Shown here piece after piece: positions 17,430 to 26,380 of a stretch of DNA of 64,000 bases. The stretch is taken from positions 50,972-114,971 of the forward strand of contig JABHDE010000030.1 in NCBI GenBank assembly GCA_018673215.1, written 5' to 3'. This DNA is from Formosa sp. (GTDB lineage: Bacteria > Bacteroidota > Bacteroidia > Flavobacteriales > Flavobacteriaceae). The stretch's first letter is position 1, and each line of letters starts with the position of its first letter. A program made the translations under genes and the position numbers. The notes beneath the pieces were generated by a model. That model saw only the letters and a list, made by a program, of their open reading frames with translations. It had not been told where the DNA came from and made no database searches.

Positions 17430-19568
17430 ATGAATCTTAGTGTACCAAAATCTTACCTCAAAGTTTTTTGCTTCAGTTTTCTAACTCTGATTATAAGTTG
17501 TAAAAAAGACATAAAAACCCAACCTAAAAATGTATTGTTACAAGAATGGAAAGGCCCCTATGGCGGCGTTCCTGCCTTTGATCAAATGAATGTAAATGAT
17601 GTGCAAGAAGCTGTGGAAACGGGCATGGAACTCAACCTGTCTGAGATCGAAGCCATTGCAAATTCAACAGAGCCAGCTACCTTTGAAAACACCATCGAAG
17701 CCATGGAACGTTCGGGAGCAGAATTGGACCGTGTATTTTCTTATTACGGAATTATGAGTGCCAATATGTCCTCTCCAGAATTCAGAGAAATACAAGGGAT
17801 ATTGGCACCAAAACTATCGGATTTTTCTTCTAAAATCTATCAGAACAAAGCCCTGTTTAATCGAATAAAAACCGTCTATGAAGCGTCTTTAGCGACACGT
17901 CTAGATGCCGATCAACAACGGGTTGTAGAACTCAATTATAACAGTTTTGCCATGCGGGGTGCCGAACTAAATGCCGAGAAGAAAGCCCGTTATGCAGCGA
18001 TCGACAAAGAGTTGTCAACCCTTTACAATACCTTTTCAGACAACGTACTTCACGATGAAGAAAATTATGTGACCTATTTAAATGAGGATCAGTTGGATGG
18101 ACTTTCAGAAGGGTTTATTAAATCTGCTGCTGCCATTGCCACCGAAAAAGGAAAAGAAGGCAGTTATGCCATTACCAACACCCGTTCGTCAATGGATCCT
18201 TTCCTCACCTATTCTACAAACAGAGATGTAAGAAAACAAGTCTGGACCAATTATTATTCGCGTGGTGATAATGGCGATGATTACGATAATAACGAGATCA
18301 TTGCTCAGATTCTGAAATTGCGTCGGGAACGAGTAGAATTATTAGGACATAAAAATTATGCCGAATGGCGACTACAAGATCGCATGGCAAAAACACCCGA
18401 GAATGCCTTGGCATTGATGGAAGCCGTATGGCCTGCCTCTATTGCGCGAGTTCATGAAGAAGTGGCGGACATGCAAGCCGTGGCGAATGCCAGTGGCGAA
18501 AAAATTACGATTGAGCCTTGGGACTACCGTTTCTATGCCGAAAAAGTACGGGTTGCTAAATACGATTTAAACAGTGATGAAGTAAAGCAATACCTTCAAC
18601 TCGACAAATTAAGAGATGCGATGTTTTACGTGGCAGGACGTTTATTTAATTATGAATTCACGCCAGTGCCTGAAGGCAGTGTTCCGGTCTTTCAAGAAGA
18701 CGTCAATGTTTGGGAAGTGACGGATAAAGATTCTGGAGCCCACATTGGACTTTGGTATTTAGATCCGTATGCCCGTCAAGGTAAACGTTCTGGAGCTTGG
18801 GCAACCACCTACCGCAGCCATACCACTTTTGACGGCAAAAAAACAGTGTTGGCGTCTAACAACTCCAACTTTGTAAAACCCGCTGAAGGAGAAGCCTTGC
18901 TGGTCTCTTGGGACGATGCGACCACCTTCTTCCATGAATTTGGACATGCTTTGCACTTCTTTTCATCCAAAGTCAAATATCCAACCCTCAACGGAGGCGT
19001 GAGAGATTATACCGAATTTCAATCTCAATTATTAGAACGTTGGTTGTCCACGGACGAAGTGATCAATCAGTTTTTGGTGCATCACGAAACTGGAGCCGTG
19101 ATTCCACAAGAATTGGTGGCGAAAATCAAAAAAGCAGCGACCTTTAACCAAGGCTTTGGAACCACTGAATATTTAGCCTCTGCCTTGATGGACATGAAAC
19201 TCCACCTTGCAGATCCGGAAAACATTGATATTGATGCCTTTGAAAGACAAACTTTAGCAGAGCTAAAAATGCCTACAGAACTTCCAATGCGTCACCGCAC
19301 CCCTCATTTTGGACATGTATTTTCTGGAGAAGGCTATGCCACGGCTTACTATGGCTATATGTGGGCAGATGTACTGACAGCCGATGCAGCAGAAGCCTTT
19401 CAAGAAGCCCCAGGCGGATTTTATGACAAAGAGGTTGCTCAGCGTTTGGTGAAGTATTTGTTTGAACCTAGAAACTCTATAGACCCCGCAGAAGCTTATA
19501 GAATCTTTAGAGGCCGAGATGCTCAAAAAGAAGCTTTGATGCGCGACCGTGGTTTTCCGGTGAACTAA
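17430..19568 (+). CDS. dcp: M3-family peptidyl-dipeptidase, lipoprotein
   Basis: This 712-residue thimet-type metallopeptidase has a zinc site HEFGHALH (H502, E503, H506 from this start) and a downstream Glu in the M3 pattern. It resembles E. coli Dcp, which removes C-terminal dipeptides. A TTG 39 bp upstream (17391) extends the frame, but the ATG at 17430 puts a clean signal and lipobox (LIISCKK) at the N-terminus, so that start is preferred. Its lipid anchor distinguishes it from cytoplasmic Dcp. Terminated at 19592-19622. Confidence 0.92.
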   Translation: MNLSVPKSYLKVFCFSFLTLIISCKKDIKTQPKNVLLQEWKGPYGGVPAFDQMNVNDVQEAVETGMELNLSEIEAIANSTEPATFENTIEAMERSGAELDRVFSYYGIMSANMSSPEFREIQGILAPKLSDFSSKIYQNKALFNRIKTVYEASLATRLDADQQRVVELNYNSFAMRGAELNAEKKARYAAIDKELSTLYNTFSDNVLHDEENYVTYLNEDQLDGLSEGFIKSAAAIATEKGKEGSYAITNTRSSMDPFLTYSTNRDVRKQVWTNYYSRGDNGDDYDNNEIIAQILKLRRERVELLGHKNYAEWRLQDRMAKTPENALALMEAVWPASIARVHEEVADMQAVANASGEKITIEPWDYRFYAEKVRVAKYDLNSDEVKQYLQLDKLRDAMFYVAGRLFNYEFTPVPEGSVPVFQEDVNVWEVTDKDSGAHIGLWYLDPYARQGKRSGAWATTYRSHTTFDGKKTVLASNNSNFVKPAEGEALLVSWDDATTFFHEFGHALHFFSSKVKYPTLNGGVRDYTEFQSQLLERWLSTDEVINQFLVHHETGAVIPQELVAKIKKAATFNQGFGTTEYLASALMDMKLHLADPENIDIDAFERQTLAELKMPTELPMRHRTPHFGHVFSGEGYATAYYGYMWADVLTADAAEAFQEAPGGFYDKEVAQRLVKYLFEPRNSIDPAEAYRIFRGRDAQKEALMRDRGFPVN

Positions 19569-19591
19569 AAGAACTACATACTGTATTTAAA

Positions 19592-19622
19592 AAAAGGCTG
19601 TCTGAAAAGGCAGTCTTTTTTT
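19592..19622 (+). terminator. Terminator after the M3 peptidase gene
   Basis: An imperfect stem GGCTGTC / GGCAGTC (two G-T pairs) with a 6-nt loop is flanked by an A-run and followed by seven T residues. Confidence 0.8.
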
Positions 19623-19652
19623 GTGCCATTAAAAGTGACCTTTGGCTGCAAA

Positions 19653-19742
19653 AAACCCCCTTGATATTTATTTGTTTTAAAACACAAGTAATACATTATC
19701 AATTACTTAGACCTTATTTGTCGCCTATTTATTAGGGGGTTT
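19653..19742. other. Nested inverted repeats upstream of oxyR
   Basis: A perfect 9-bp inverted repeat (AAACCCCCT at 19653-19661, AGGGGGTTT at 19734-19742) encloses a second 7-bp one (AAGTAAT at 19686-19692, ATTACTT at 19702-19708). The 328-bp gap between the M3 peptidase and oxyR has no gene. Apart from the terminator, this element and the promoter box near 19869, it is featureless AT-rich sequence. Function unknown. Confidence 0.5.
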
Positions 19743-19868
19743 AAATAAATTATTTGAATTTGTTAACGGCGAGAAGACAAAAGCTTATCCAATTAAATAT
19801 TTTTTTTTAATTCAAGAAATCAACTGTTAAAATCTATTTAAAAAAGTAATTTTAATAGTTTTTATTGA

Positions 19869-19876
19869 TAGCTTTG
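19869..19876 (+). promoter_or_regulatory. Putative -7 box for oxyR
   Basis: TAGCTTTG matches the Bacteroidota TAnnTTTG -7 consensus and lies 20 bp before the oxyR ATG. No convincing -33 TTG was seen at the right distance. Confidence 0.6.
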
Positions 19877-19896
19877 CAGTCTCAATACGAACCATT

Positions 19897-20835
19897 ATGA
19901 CCATCACACAACTCAAATATGTCTTAGCAGTTGCTGAGCACCAAAACTTCACCAAAGCAGCCGAAAAGTGTTTCGTCACACAACCGACGCTGAGCATGCA
20001 AATTCAAAAATTGGAAGACCAATTGTCTGTTCAGATTTTTGATCGCAGTAAGAAGCCCATTGAACTGACCGAAGTGGGACGCAAAATTGTCAATCAAGCC
20101 AAAAATATTGTCAACGAAGCCGACCGCATCACAGATATTGTGGACCAACAAAAAGGATTTATTGGGGGCGAATTCAAATTGGGAATTATTCCAACCGTGA
20201 TGCCAACACTGTTGCCAATGTTTCTAAAAACCTTTATCGAGCGCTATCCTAAAATAAAGCTCAAGATAGAAGAACTGAATACCGAAGAAATCATTGAACG
20301 CATTAAGGATGGACATTTGGATGCTGCCATAGCAGCTACGCCTCTAAAAAATGAACATATCAAAGAACGTGTGTTGTTTTACGAACCCTTTGTTGGGTAC
20401 ATTCCTAGCAACCATCGATTGAACTCCAAAAAAACATTAGAGGTTTCGGACTTGGACATTAATGACATGCTTTTGCTAGAAGACGGACATTGTTTTAGGG
20501 ATGGAGTTCTTAATTTATGTCAAGCACAAAAAACGACCGATCATAACGAATTTCAATTAGAAAGTGGAAGTTTTGAAATGTTGGTAAAACTAACCAATGA
20601 AGGGATGGGAATGACACTGCTCCCCTATTTGCACACCTTAGACTTAAAAGAAAAAGAACAAGACTATTTACACCATTTTAGTGAGCCCTCTCCTGCACGG
20701 GAAGTTAGTTTGATCTACCACAAAAGTGAATTGAAAATTCAAATTATTGATGCACTTCACAACATCATTTCTGGAATTATACGGGGCGCCATTGCGTTTC
20801 AAAATGTTCAAATTATAAGTCCTGTTGCAAAATAA
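19897..20835 (+). CDS. oxyR: Hydrogen peroxide-sensing LysR-type regulator OxyR
   Basis: This 312-residue protein has an N-terminal LysR helix-turn-helix (about 1-60; FTKAAEKCFVTQPTLSMQIQKLE) and a substrate-binding-like sensor domain. The redox pair is at C199 and C208 (GHCFRDGVLNLC), the same numbering as E. coli OxyR, so peroxide should oxidise C199 and form a disulfide with C208. It is expected to activate catalase and peroxiredoxin genes. It stands alone with its own promoter and shares a bidirectional hairpin with the small convergent gene downstream. Confidence 0.95.
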   Translation: MTITQLKYVLAVAEHQNFTKAAEKCFVTQPTLSMQIQKLEDQLSVQIFDRSKKPIELTEVGRKIVNQAKNIVNEADRITDIVDQQKGFIGGEFKLGIIPTVMPTLLPMFLKTFIERYPKIKLKIEELNTEEIIERIKDGHLDAAIAATPLKNEHIKERVLFYEPFVGYIPSNHRLNSKKTLEVSDLDINDMLLLEDGHCFRDGVLNLCQAQKTTDHNEFQLESGSFEMLVKLTNEGMGMTLLPYLHTLDLKEKEQDYLHHFSEPSPAREVSLIYHKSELKIQIIDALHNIISGIIRGAIAFQNVQIISPVAK

Positions 20836-20837
20836 AA

Positions 20838-20859
20838 AAAGTGGCCTCTCGACCACTTT
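20838..20859. terminator. Bidirectional hairpin between oxyR and the 64-residue gene
   Basis: AAAGTGG and CCACTTT form a perfect 7-bp stem with an 8-nt loop. An A-run precedes it on the + strand, which gives a U-tract on the minus strand. Confidence 0.65.
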
Positions 20860-20883
20860 ACAGTTTAATTTTTATACAAAAGA

Positions 20884-21078
20884 CTAATTCAAATAAACCA
20901 TACATTGTTTCAAATCTGGATTGGATGTCACCAGGTTTTGAATAAATAGTTTTAATTCTTCAATTTCGTATGGTAATAAGCGTTGAAGTGCTTTTTGAAC
21001 TTCTTTACAGAAAAGGTTCGTATCAAAACTCACCTTTTTCAGTACGGTTTTAGTGTACTCAAACATTGCTCTTGACAT
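20884..21078 (-). CDS. Conserved small protein, 64 residues
   Basis: The product (MSRAMFEYTKTVLKKV...) is soluble and mostly helical, ending in DLKQCMVYLN, and has two cysteines. I recognise it as a small protein conserved in flavobacteria but know of no function. It converges on oxyR across a shared hairpin. Coding is supported by a full frame, amphipathic helical pattern and conserved-looking termini. Confidence 0.7.
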   Translation of the reverse strand: MSRAMFEYTKTVLKKVSFDTNLFCKEVQKALQRLLPYEIEELKLFIQNLVTSNPDLKQCMVYLN

Positions 21079-21202
21079 TTTTAGAAAATTAAAATTAATA
21101 AAAAGTAATGTTACGGAATAGGCGTTTTTTTTAGTATTAATTTTATAAAACTAATGAAAAATTAAATACAATTGGAAAACTTTAACACTATATTTTGTAT
21201 TA

Positions 21203-21658
21203 TTATTGTTTGAGTTTCAAAGACCACTCGAAGTCAAAAGAGGAGACCTCAACTCCAGCCATATCAATCCCTTTGGCAGTCAAAATTAGTGTTTGTCCCT
21301 CCCCTGTAGCGATAGCCTTTTGTAGTGCTTCGTCCAAAAGATTACCTTGATTACAAGTAAACGTAATAAGCCCTTTTGCTTTTTTGGTGAAACTGGCATT
21401 ATTTTTAATGACCAGCATGGATATATTTTTTTGAGTCGCTTGTATTTTCATCATTATCAAAGCCCCTGTAGATAATTCTGCCGCCATCCCCTGAACCGCC
21501 CAAAACATAGATTTAAATGGGTTCTGATTGATCCAACGATGCTTGACAGTCACGACACATTTTTGTGCATCAATTGATTTTGTGCGTACACCTGTTAAAT
21601 AAGCAGAAGGTAATTTAAAAAGTAAAAAAAGGTTGAGTTTTCTTGGTGTAAAGTTCAT
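21203..21658 (-). CDS. DUF4442 (hotdog-fold) family protein
   Basis: From the ATG at 21658 the product is 151 residues, starting MNFTPRKLNLFLLFKLPSAY, and contains HRWINQNPFKSMFWAVQGMAAE, typical of DUF4442 hotdog proteins related to acyl-CoA thioesterases. The frame stays open to an ATG at 21748, which would add 30 hydrophobic residues. That extension overlaps a palindrome that looks regulatory, so I prefer the shorter start. Substrate unknown. Divergent from padR. Confidence 0.75.
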   Translation of the reverse strand: MNFTPRKLNLFLLFKLPSAYLTGVRTKSIDAQKCVVTVKHRWINQNPFKSMFWAVQGMAAELSTGALIMMKIQATQKNISMLVIKNNASFTKKAKGLITFTCNQGNLLDEALQKAIATGEGQTLILTAKGIDMAGVEVSSFDFEWSLKLKQ

Positions 21659-21737
21659 GAGTGCTCTTTGATAGTCAGCTAATATAGGAAATTTTTGAAG
21701 ATCTCGAATTGTTAAAATTAAGTTAAAATATAATACT

Positions 21738-21773
21738 ATGTTATACATAATACCTTTTTATGTATTAGGTTTG
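21738..21773. promoter_or_regulatory. padR promoter and candidate PadR operator
   Basis: TAGGTTTG (21766-21773) fits the -7 box and sits 16 bp before the padR ATG. Just upstream, ATACATAA (21743-21750) and TTATGTAT (21758-21765) form a perfect inverted repeat, overlapped by ATGTTATACAT (21738-21748). PadR operators are commonly ATGT/ACAT dyads, so autoregulation is plausible. Confidence 0.55.
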
Positions 21774-21789
21774 TTGAAAATTAATAGTA

Positions 21790-22131
21790 ATGAAAATAGA
21801 AAACACAAAAGCACAGATGCGAAAAGGTGTTTTAGAATTTTGTATATTATCTGTCTTAAAAAATAAAGATGCCTATGTTGCCGAAATTTTAAAAACCTTA
21901 AAAGAAGCAAAAATGCTAGTAGTGGAAGGAACCATTTACCCACTTCTTACAAGACTTAAAAATTCTGGATTACTCAATTACAGATGGGAAGAATCCACTA
22001 CTGGCCCTCCAAGAAAGTATTATACACTCACCGAAAGTGGGGAATTGTTTTTAGTTGAATTAACAACGACTTGGAACGAACTCCACAATGCCGTCACTTT
22101 AGTAACCCTCGAAAAAACCACCAAAAAATGA
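21790..22131 (+). CDS. PadR-family transcriptional regulator
   Basis: This 113-residue winged-helix protein has the PadR hallmarks: MRKGVLEFCILSVLKNKDAYVAEILKTL, VEGTIYPLLTRLKNSGLL and GPPRKYYTLTESG. It probably represses its own operon, which encodes the PspC-domain and GIN proteins downstream. Its stop codon overlaps the next start (ATGA), showing translational coupling. Confidence 0.93.
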   Translation: MKIENTKAQMRKGVLEFCILSVLKNKDAYVAEILKTLKEAKMLVVEGTIYPLLTRLKNSGLLNYRWEESTTGPPRKYYTLTESGELFLVELTTTWNELHNAVTLVTLEKTTKK

Positions 22132-23723
22132 ACAAAACTGTAAGTATAAACCTATCCGGTATCTTTTTTCATATCGATGAAAATGCATACCAAAAACTTC
22201 AAAATTATTTTGAAGCCATCAAAGCATCATTGCAAAACACCCAAGGAGCCTCTGAGATTATTTCTGATATCGAAGGGCGGGTGGCTGAACTGTTTTCGGA
22301 GCGAATCAAATCGAGTCAGCAAGTCATTTCTAACAAAGAAGTAGACGAAATTGTCTCAATTATGGGGCAACCAGAAGATTATAAAATAGATGAAGAGATT
22401 TTTGAAGAAACGACTGAAAATGAGCACTCTGATAGTCAAAAACGCCGTTTATTTAGAGACCGAGATTCCTCATACATAGGAGGCGTATCGTCTGGACTTG
22501 GGTATTATTTTGGAATCGATCCATTGATTATAAGACTTATTTGGGTTGCCCTAATTTTTGGTGCTGGAACAGGTCTTTTGTTATATGTTATTTTATGGAT
22601 TTTAATTCCTGCTGCCAACACCACTGCCGAAAAACTATCCATGATGGGAAAGCCCGTTAACATTACCAATATTGAAAAAAAAGTAAAAGAAGAGTTTGGT
22701 AATGTTAAAGAGAGTCTTGGACGTGTTAAAGACAGTGTCAACTCAGGGAAATTAAATGATTTAGGAAAAAACATCCAATCTACATCACGCTCTTTTTTTG
22801 AAACCATTGGGGATCTCATTTTACTTTTCTTTAAAGTGATTTTCAAATTGATTGGGATCTTTTTTATTGTTTTGAGTATTATCATTCTCATTGGATTTTT
22901 TGTCAGCTTACTAACCGTCGGCATAGCTGATGCCGTACATTTTCCAGGGATGGATTTTGCTGATCTTGTGAATTCTACAGATTTACCTATTTGGTTGGTT
23001 TCTATATTAGCTCTGTTAATTGCTGGAATTCCAATGGTTTTTTTATTACTCCTAGGCTTTCGTATGGTTTCCAAACGCATTCCTTTATTCAATCGTTATA
23101 CTAAATTTTCACTTTTGGGAGTTTGGTTCATCGTCTTGATTACACTTATCATATTGAGTTTCAAACAAGCCGCCGATTTCAGAGTCGATGCCAGCGTCAC
23201 AGAACAATCAGAATTACCAATTACAGCGATGGACACTTTGTATTTAGAAATGAAAGGAAATCCTTTATATTCAAAGTCATTTCATCGTGATAGTGACTTG
23301 AAATTTATCTATGACGAACAGGACACAAAGCGAATTTATGGGTCAAACATTAGACTCATTGTTCAATCTACTAAAGATTCTGTTGGAACTATTTCAGTCG
23401 AGAAAAAAGCTGCTGGAGTTGATTACTTAAAAGCAAAAGAACGTGCTATGGAGATCGACTATCACTATGAATACAAAAATAACAGCTTGTATTTAGATGG
23501 TTTTTTTCTTACAGATATAGAACATCAATACAGAGCACAAACAGTTGAAATCATTGTGAAATTACCTATTGGCAGTGTTTTGTTTCCAGATGAAAACACA
23601 TATTCATATCATAGGAACACTTCACAATTTAATGATATACTAGACAACGGAAATGAAGAACATTTTCTAAAAATATTACATAAATCCATGCGCTGCTTGG
23701 ATTGTCCAAACCTAAACAAATAA
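22128..23723 (+). CDS. PspC-domain membrane protein
   Basis: The true start is the ATG at 22128, overlapping the padR stop; the product is 531 residues. It has an N-terminal soluble domain (about 1-100), a PspC domain (about 105-165: LFRDRDSSYIGGVSSGLGYYFGIDP then IPAANTTAEKL), then several further membrane helices (about 225-350) and a C-terminal extracytoplasmic region. PspC proteins take part in envelope-stress sensing. Position between padR and a GIN-domain lipoprotein is a recurrent flavobacterial arrangement. Confidence 0.88.
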   Translation: MNKTVSINLSGIFFHIDENAYQKLQNYFEAIKASLQNTQGASEIISDIEGRVAELFSERIKSSQQVISNKEVDEIVSIMGQPEDYKIDEEIFEETTENEHSDSQKRRLFRDRDSSYIGGVSSGLGYYFGIDPLIIRLIWVALIFGAGTGLLLYVILWILIPAANTTAEKLSMMGKPVNITNIEKKVKEEFGNVKESLGRVKDSVNSGKLNDLGKNIQSTSRSFFETIGDLILLFFKVIFKLIGIFFIVLSIIILIGFFVSLLTVGIADAVHFPGMDFADLVNSTDLPIWLVSILALLIAGIPMVFLLLLGFRMVSKRIPLFNRYTKFSLLGVWFIVLITLIILSFKQAADFRVDASVTEQSELPITAMDTLYLEMKGNPLYSKSFHRDSDLKFIYDEQDTKRIYGSNIRLIVQSTKDSVGTISVEKKAAGVDYLKAKERAMEIDYHYEYKNNSLYLDGFFLTDIEHQYRAQTVEIIVKLPIGSVLFPDENTYSYHRNTSQFNDILDNGNEEHFLKILHKSMRCLDCPNLNK

Positions 23724-23740
23724 CCTAAACTTAAACCATT

Positions 23741-24475
23741 ATGATGACCCTTATCAAATTTATTAGCCTTGCCATTGTAACCATTGCTTTAAATGCCTGC
23801 CAATTCAACTCCTACCCTTTTAACAAAGGGGTTCGTGGAAATGGTGTTGTTGTGACCGAACGACGAAACAGTAATGAATCGTATAACACTATTGAAGTAA
23901 GTACTGGAATCGAACTGTTTTTAACACAAAGCGAGACCCCAAGTATTTCTGTTCAAGCAGATGAAAATATTCAAGAGTTTATTATTACAGAAGTTGAAAA
24001 TGAAACGCTTAAAATTTATATGGACAAGAGTACCCACCATGTAACTTCCAAAAAAGTTCTAGTCAATTTTATTACTATTGAAACTATAAAAGCTTCAAGT
24101 GGAAGCGATGTTATTAGCACCAACACACTAAATGTCCCAAGTCTCGATTTGAGTACATCTAGCGGAAGTGAAATGGAACTAACAGTTGACGCCAAACAAA
24201 TCAACAGCAGTAGTTCCAGTGGCAGCGAATTAACCCTAAAAGGAACGACCAAAACATTTATTGGGAACTCTTCTAGTGGAAGTCGATTAAATGCTTCAAA
24301 ACTAACGGCTGAATTCTGCGAAACAAAAGCCTCAAGCGGATCTAATTTGTCTGTCAAATGCCAAAAAGATTTTGATTCAAAAGCTTCTAGTGGCGCACAC
24401 ATTAAAAATAATTTTTCTGCTGTAAAAAACAGTGCTAAATCTTCCTCAGGAGGAAGCGTTGATATAAATGATTAG
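23741..24475 (+). CDS. GIN-domain (DUF2807) lipoprotein
   Basis: The 244-residue precursor has a signal ending at ALNACQ (lipobox, about residue 20). The body has the head-GIN/DUF2807 features: FNTIEVSTGIELFLTQ-like strands, then repeated Ser/Gly-rich turns (SSGSDV, SSGSEM, SSGSEL, SSGSRL, SSGSNL, SSGAHI), which suggest a right-handed beta-helix. A second ATG directly follows the first, so the start is uncertain by one residue. It is likely a cell-surface protein of the PadR/PspC operon. Confidence 0.88.
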   Translation: MMTLIKFISLAIVTIALNACQFNSYPFNKGVRGNGVVVTERRNSNESYNTIEVSTGIELFLTQSETPSISVQADENIQEFIITEVENETLKIYMDKSTHHVTSKKVLVNFITIETIKASSGSDVISTNTLNVPSLDLSTSSGSEMELTVDAKQINSSSSSGSELTLKGTTKTFIGNSSSGSRLNASKLTAEFCETKASSGSNLSVKCQKDFDSKASSGAHIKNNFSAVKNSAKSSSGGSVDIND

Positions 24476-24606
24476 CTCCCTATTCTTTTCGTAATTTCAA
24501 GGGGATTGTATGATCTTCACAATTAACAATTTATATTATATGCTTTATAAGTGAAATTTATTTGTAAATTGCTTGAAAGAAATGCAGCTGTCAAAATTCA
24601 AAACTT

Positions 24607-24837
24607 ATGGAATCACACTATTCAAAACTGTATGCCGGTAGTTTTATTATGGTTCAATTGATTACTCAAAATCTAGAGAAGTTGGGGATCACTCCCATTA
24701 TCAAAGATGAAACAGAATCTGCAAGGCTGGCAGGTTTCGGAACATCCACCTATGGGTTTCAAGAATTGTATGTACATTCAAGTGAAAAGAACAAAGCTGA
24801 AGCAATCATAGCCACCACATTATCGGAGTTGAAATAA
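24607..24837 (+). CDS. DUF2007-like small protein
   Basis: This 76-residue protein (YAGSFIMVQLITQNLEKLGI, then FQELYVHSSEKNKAEAII) resembles the DUF2007 signal-transducing-like domain, a ferredoxin-like fold of unknown role. No signal peptide or membrane helix. It has its own 131-bp AT-rich upstream region. Confidence 0.7.
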   Translation: MESHYSKLYAGSFIMVQLITQNLEKLGITPIIKDETESARLAGFGTSTYGFQELYVHSSEKNKAEAIIATTLSELK

Positions 24838-24891
24838 ATAGACCTGATTATTACTTATAACTTTAATTACAAAAAGTAAAAAAAACATATA

Positions 24892-26379
24892 ATGAAGAAA
24901 CACCTTTTATACCTCAGTTTAGCCTCTCTATTTATTGGATTCAGTCAATCTGTAAAAATTCCTGTCGATACAATGGTGATTACGACTCATTCTACCATTG
25001 TAAAAGGGGTGAAATTCGATTATACTGCGGAAACAGGCATGCAACCTGTTTGGGATAAAGACGGGCAACCTATTGCCAGTTTATTTTACACCTATTATAC
25101 CCGTAATAATATAAAAAATAAGGCAAGTCGTCCCTTAATCATTTCTTTTAACGGTGGTCCAGGCTCAGCGTCCGTTTGGATGCATATTGCCTATACAGGG
25201 CCTCGCATTTTGAATGTAGATTCTGAAGGCTATCCTGTTCAACCTTACGGATTTAAAAATAACCCGAACTCCATATTAGATGAAGCAGATATTGTTTTTG
25301 TCAATCCTGTCAATACCGCATACTCTAGAATGCTTACCAATAAAGAAGGAGAAATGCCAAACAGAGAACAATTTTTTGGAATCAATGAAGATATCAAATA
25401 TTTAGCAGAATGGATCAACACATTTGTCAGTCGTAAAAACAGATGGGAATCTCCAAAATATATTATTGGAGAAAGTTATGGAGGTACCCGTGTAATGGGT
25501 TTGTCATTAGAACTCCAACAAAATCAATGGATGTACTTAAATGGAGTCATTTTAGTGTCTCCCGCAGATTATAAAGTATTAAGAGTTGGAGGCCCTGTTT
25601 CCTCCGCCTTGAACCTCCCCTATTATACCGCAACCGCTTGGTACCACAACAAATTACCAGAAGCACTTCAATCGAAAGATTTACTAGAGATTCTTCCAGA
25701 ATCTGAAGCCTATGCCGTCAATACTCTTATTCCTGCATTGGCAAAAGGTGGATTTATTGACCCTGCTGAAAAAATGGCGGTTAGCAAAAAAATGGCTTAT
25801 TATTCTGGGTTGAGTGAAAAGGTAATATTACAACACAATTTGGATGTTCCTAATTCATTTTTCTGGAAAGAACTCCTTCGTGATGAAACGGGTCAAACCA
25901 TCGGACGTTTGGATTCTCGCTACCTAGGAATTGACAAAAAAGAATCCGGTAATAGCCCCGATTATAGTGCAGAGCTCACTTCATGGCTGCATTCATTTAC
26001 CCCAGCTATTAACCACTATATCAAAAGTGAATTGAAATTTATAACCGATTTAAAATATAATATGTTTGGATCTGTACGTCCTTGGAATAACGATAACGAC
26101 AACACCCGCGATAACCTTCGACTGGCGATGGCGCAAAATCCCTATCTAAAAGTATTAAATCAATCTGGATATTACGATGGCGCGACCACTTATTTTAATG
26201 CGAAATACACCTTGTCACAAGTAGATCCTAGCGGAAAAATGAAAGACCGTTTCACGTTTAAAGGCTACCGAAGTGGACACATGATGTATTTACGAAATGA
26301 AGATTTAATTCAAGCGAATGAAGACTTAAGAGTGTTTCTCAAAGAGTCCTCCGCAAATGGAAAAGCCGCTAAATACTAA
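24892..26379 (+). CDS. S10-family serine carboxypeptidase-like protein, secreted
   Basis: This 495-residue protein has a signal peptide (about 1-19), the oxyanion motif NGGPGS (87-92), the nucleophile S195 in GESYGGT and a C-terminal catalytic His in YRSGHMMYL. These mark family S10. The enzyme would release C-terminal amino acids in the periplasm or outside. One base separates its stop from the glycosyltransferase start. Confidence 0.9.
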   Translation: MKKHLLYLSLASLFIGFSQSVKIPVDTMVITTHSTIVKGVKFDYTAETGMQPVWDKDGQPIASLFYTYYTRNNIKNKASRPLIISFNGGPGSASVWMHIAYTGPRILNVDSEGYPVQPYGFKNNPNSILDEADIVFVNPVNTAYSRMLTNKEGEMPNREQFFGINEDIKYLAEWINTFVSRKNRWESPKYIIGESYGGTRVMGLSLELQQNQWMYLNGVILVSPADYKVLRVGGPVSSALNLPYYTATAWYHNKLPEALQSKDLLEILPESEAYAVNTLIPALAKGGFIDPAEKMAVSKKMAYYSGLSEKVILQHNLDVPNSFFWKELLRDETGQTIGRLDSRYLGIDKKESGNSPDYSAELTSWLHSFTPAINHYIKSELKFITDLKYNMFGSVRPWNNDNDNTRDNLRLAMAQNPYLKVLNQSGYYDGATTYFNAKYTLSQVDPSGKMKDRFTFKGYRSGHMMYLRNEDLIQANEDLRVFLKESSANGKAAKY

Positions 26380-26380
26380 T

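Noticed and set aside
21659..21748. Longer start for the DUF4442 protein
   Set aside because: The added residues do not resemble the family and overlap the likely PadR operator; the shorter start is preferred, with reservation.
22505..23092. 195-codon minus-strand frame opposite the PspC gene
   Set aside because: It is inside the PspC gene, basic and low in complexity, with no family features.
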